A stretch of DNA of 6,561 nt, from positions 1 to 6,561 of the forward strand of contig JBFLYM010000041.1 of the NCBI GenBank assembly GCA_040757035.1. Direction: 5' to 3'. This document shows, one piece after another, positions 5,494-6,561 of this stretch. Below the pieces are notes generated by a model. The model had not been told where the DNA came from. It saw nothing but the letters and a program-made list of their open reading frames with translations, and searched no databases. Each line of letters begins with the position of its first letter. Within the stretch, counting starts at the first letter, position 1. The position numbers and the translations under genes are program-made. This DNA is from JAHJBR01 sp040757035. GTDB lineage: Archaea > Micrarchaeota > Micrarchaeia > Anstonellales > Bilamarchaeaceae.

Positions 5494-6138
5494 ATGACCG
5501 ATATTAACACTTTAAAACATGAAAAACAAACAAAAAAAGAAACTATAAATGCGGATGAAAAAACTACTAAAAAAGGAAAAAAAACCAAAGAACCAAAAGT
5601 AGAAATAATCGAAAAGAAAAAAACTGCGGAAAAAATATCAGAAAAAACAGTTTACAGCGCTGCGCGTGTAAGAAAACAATCGGCTCAAGTAGAAAAAATT
5701 CATGTAGAAAAAAAAGCAAAAAAAACAGTAAAAAAGAAATTAAAAGTTGTACTCGCAAGAGGAAAACGAAAAGAAGCGATTGCGCGCGCAGTTATTTCCA
5801 CAGGAGCAGGAAGATTCGTTTTTAACAACACGCTTTTCAACACTATCCCAAATAAATATATTAAAGAAATGATTCAAGAACCACTTGGTTTTGTTGGTGC
5901 AGAGCTTAACAAAATAGATATTAAAGTGTATGTGCGCGGGGGCGGTCAAATGGGACAGGCTCAAGCCGCGCGAACTGCGGTCGCAAAAGCGCTTGTTGAA
6001 TACACCCAAGATGAACAGCTTAAGAATGCCTACCTCGGACATGACAGATCAATTTTAATTGAAGACGTAAGAAGAGTAGAACCAAAAAAATACAAAGGAC
6101 CAAAAGCAAGAGCAAGATTCCAAAAATCATATAGATAG
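5494..6138 (+). CDS. rps9: 30S ribosomal protein uS9 with long Lys/Glu-rich N-terminal extension
   Basis: Residues 85-214 are an ordinary archaeal uS9: ARGKRKEAIARAVI, VRGGGQMGQAQAAR, then DVRRVEPKKYKGPKARARFQ and a C-terminal KSYR that reaches the decoding site of the small subunit. About 84 residues precede this core, dominated by Lys, Glu and Thr, with no predicted fold; archaeal uS9 is usually only about 130 residues. Starts at 5461 and 5482 are also in frame, but ATG 5494 has GGTGA (5484-5488) at 5 nt spacing and lies 5 nt after the uL13 stop. No internal Met is available at the core boundary, so the extension is part of the frame unless a non-ATG start is used. It could be a disordered rRNA-binding tail. 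Confidence 0.93.
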   Translation: MTDINTLKHEKQTKKETINADEKTTKKGKKTKEPKVEIIEKKKTAEKISEKTVYSAARVRKQSAQVEKIHVEKKAKKTVKKKLKVVLARGKRKEAIARAVISTGAGRFVFNNTLFNTIPNKYIKEMIQEPLGFVGAELNKIDIKVYVRGGGQMGQAQAARTAVAKALVEYTQDEQLKNAYLGHDRSILIEDVRRVEPKKYKGPKARARFQKSYR

Positions 6139-6165
6139 ATGCAAGATAAATGTTAGTATTGAGAT

Positions 6166-6174
6166 GGAGGTGAT
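6166..6174 (+). promoter_or_regulatory. Strong ribosome binding site of rpoN
   Basis: GGAGGTGAT, a full match to the archaeal anti-Shine-Dalgarno sequence, sits 6 nt before the rpoN ATG. It is the strongest ribosome site in the window and fixes the rpoN start at 6181. Confidence 0.9.
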
Positions 6175-6180
6175 AAGAAC

Positions 6181-6369
6181 ATGGAATTTCCAATTAGATG
6201 TTTCACATGTGGTGCAGTAATAGGAGATATGTATGATGAATATAAAAATCTTTTATCACAAGGCGCAGAGAAAGCACTTAACAAATTAGGAGTAAATAGA
6301 TATTGTTGCAGGCGCATGTTCATTTCCCATGTTGAGATGAAAGATATAATAACAAAATATTCAAAATAA
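6181..6369 (+). CDS. rpoN: DNA-directed RNA polymerase subunit N (Rpo10)
   Basis: This 62-aa zinc-binding subunit is the counterpart of eukaryotic Rpb10 and helps assemble the Rpo3-Rpo11 platform of RNA polymerase. The zinc site is complete: CFTC (residues 7-10) and the RYCCRR motif (40-45). Length and N-terminus match the family. It follows uS9 by 42 nt in the usual archaeal order eL18-uL13-uS9-rpoN. tRNA-Pro begins 7 nt past its stop codon, so transcripts may run into the tRNA. The usual downstream partner rpoK is not seen in the window. Confidence 0.97.
   Translation: MEFPIRCFTCGAVIGDMYDEYKNLLSQGAEKALNKLGVNRYCCRRMFISHVEMKDIITKYSK
6344..6350 (+). promoter_or_regulatory. Candidate TATA box of tRNA-Pro inside rpoN
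   Basis: ATATAAT, preceded by an A/G-rich BRE-like AAAG, is centred about 30 nt before the mature tRNA 5' end. This is right for a tRNA promoter and would let the tRNA be made independently of the operon. It lies within rpoN codons, so coding constraint is an alternative explanation. Confidence 0.4.
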
Positions 6370-6376
6370 AATTTAA

Positions 6377-6435
6377 GGGATCGTGAGGTAACCTGGCATC
6401 CTGCAGGCTTGGGGTGTCTGTTATCTGAGTTCAAA
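6377..6435 (+). tRNA. tRNA-Pro(GGG), 5' exon (positions 1-59)
   Basis: Acceptor strand GGGATCG (6377-6383) is followed by T8 and G9. The D-arm has a 3-bp stem AGG/CCT (6386-6388/6400-6402) with A14, G18G19 and A21 in place. The anticodon stem CAGGC/GTCTG (6404-6408/6416-6420) holds loop TTGGGGT, anticodon GGG (6411-6413), which reads proline codons CCC and CCU. A 4-nt variable loop ends in T48, able to pair with A15. T-stem CTGAG (6425-6429) and TTCAAA (6430-6435) then stop: the rest of the T-loop, T-stem and acceptor is at 109-122. The joined T-loop is TTCAAAT. Read locally, the T-arm cannot close, so this piece alone is not a functional tRNA. Confidence 0.88.
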
Positions 6436-6436
6436 C

Positions 6437-6478
6437 CCATATCCCTTTTCTTTTACGAAAAGAAAAGGTCTAAGGGGT
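6437..6478. repeat. Copy B of the structured repeat (in tRNA-Pro intron)
   Basis: CCATATCCCTTTT (6437-6449), hairpin, GGTCT, G-run; closely resembles copy A at 3687-3732 at the aCPSF1 start. Here the hairpin stem is 11 bp rather than 12. Confidence 0.6.
6444..6468 (+). repeat. 11-bp perfect hairpin at intron start
   Basis: CCTTTTCTTTT (6444-6454) pairs with AAAAGAAAAGG (6458-6468) around loop ACG. It begins 8 nt inside the intron. Immediately after it, GGGGTTAACCCC (6474-6485) is a further palindrome able to form 4 bp with a TTAA loop. Confidence 0.8.
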
Positions 6479-6494
6479 TAACCCCAAAAGAAAA

Positions 6495-6524
6495 ACAGAT
6501 GTTGAATAATACAACAAGATCTGT
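6495..6524 (+). repeat. Bulged hairpin spanning the putative circle junction
   Basis: ACAGAT (6495-6500) pairs with ATCTGT (6519-6524), and inside it GTTG (6501-6504) pairs with CAAC (6512-6515), with a 3-nt AAG bulge and a 7-nt loop. It runs from unique sequence into the 51-bp repeat, so the left copy of the repeat at position 1 starts in mid-hairpin. Confidence 0.55.
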
Positions 6525-6561
6525 ATCAACCCCAAAAGAAAAAACGATTCGTTGGGGGAGG
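6511..6561. repeat. Right copy of exact 51-bp terminal direct repeat
   Basis: Identical to 1-51. If the window is a circular contig, this copy is redundant and the junction is 6510 to 1. Confidence 0.97.

Larger units (their letters stand above)
6436..6561 (+). other. 5' part of tRNA-Pro T-loop intron
   Basis: The inferred splice site lies between 6435 and 6436, intron site 59/60, a known non-canonical position in archaeal tRNAs. Exon bases TTCA (6430-6433) pair with TGAG (103-106), giving the 4-bp central helix. AAC (6434-6436) and AAT (107-109) are the two 3-nt bulges, and CC/GG begins the inner helix, which is weak. Because AA occurs at both junctions, cuts one or two bases earlier give the same mature tRNA. 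The intron then holds hairpins at 6444-6468, 6474-6485 and 6495-6524. Positions 6511-6561 duplicate 1-51. Confidence 0.7.

Noticed and set aside
109..6435. A permuted or trans-spliced split tRNA with its 3' half encoded 6.25 kb before its 5' half
   Set aside because: The exact terminal repeat explains the order more simply by circular closure, and the half-flanks show only about 3 bp of pairing rather than the long complementary leader expected of trans-spliced halves.
6153..6440. Minus-strand 95-aa ORF opposite rpoN
   Set aside because: It covers rpoN and the tRNA 5' exon in antisense and has no family resemblance.
1..6510. A natural plasmid or virus
   Set aside because: There is no replication, partition or capsid gene; the content is chromosomal housekeeping genes, and the only DNA-processing enzyme is an IS transposase with a damaged active site.
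6474..6545. CRISPR-like array from the repeated AACCCCAAAAGAAAAA
   Set aside because: There are only two copies 48 nt apart, imperfect after 16 bases, with no cas gene; they are better explained as parts of the structured intron.

Overview
The window is archaeal. It carries an archaeal ribosomal protein and RNA polymerase cluster (eL18, uL13, uS9, RNAP subunit N), a 20S proteasome beta subunit, and the KH-metallo-beta-lactamase-beta-CASP termination nuclease aCPSF1 (FttA). Start codons are often preceded by Shine-Dalgarno-like motifs such as GGTGG, GGTGA and GGAGGTGAT. The DNA is AT-rich, with adenine-rich coding strands. A small-genome (DPANN-like) lineage is possible, but the sequence alone does not settle this.

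Layout. Positions 1-51 are repeated exactly at 6511-6561, so the window looks like a circular contig of 6510 bp cut inside a repeat. Positions 109-122 hold the 3' end of a tRNA-Pro(GGG). Its first 59 bases lie at the other end, at 6377-6435. Joined through the terminal repeat, the two pieces give a canonical tRNA with a 183-nt intron in the T-loop (site 59/60). Next comes an IS200-type tnpA (250-699) whose HUH motif reads YLH, then a purine-type phosphoribosyltransferase (704-1183) and a DUF2085 membrane protein (1192-1773). That pair converges with zero spacing on aCPSF1 (3690-1774, minus strand). Upstream of aCPSF1, on the same strand, lies psmB (4511-3885). A divergent promoter region (4512-4705) separates psmB from the plus-strand operon eL18-uL13-uS9-rpoN, and tRNA-Pro follows rpoN by 7 nt.

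How the parts work together. Most genes are housekeeping: translation, transcription, protein turnover and 3'-end formation. psmB beside aCPSF1, and eL18-uL13-uS9-rpoN, are both familiar archaeal gene neighbourhoods. The unusual material lies around the window ends and the aCPSF1 leader. The tRNA intron is a chain of about six stem-loops. Its first stem-loop and flanks match a hairpin at the aCPSF1 start codon, which points to a dispersed structured repeat placed once in a tRNA intron and once over a ribosome binding site.

A 6.5-kb circle made of essential chromosomal genes with no replication gene is hard to accept as a natural replicon. The circle may be an assembly closure through a repeat, a tandem duplication or an excised circle. 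The matching tRNA halves show that the two ends do belong next to each other in some real molecule.
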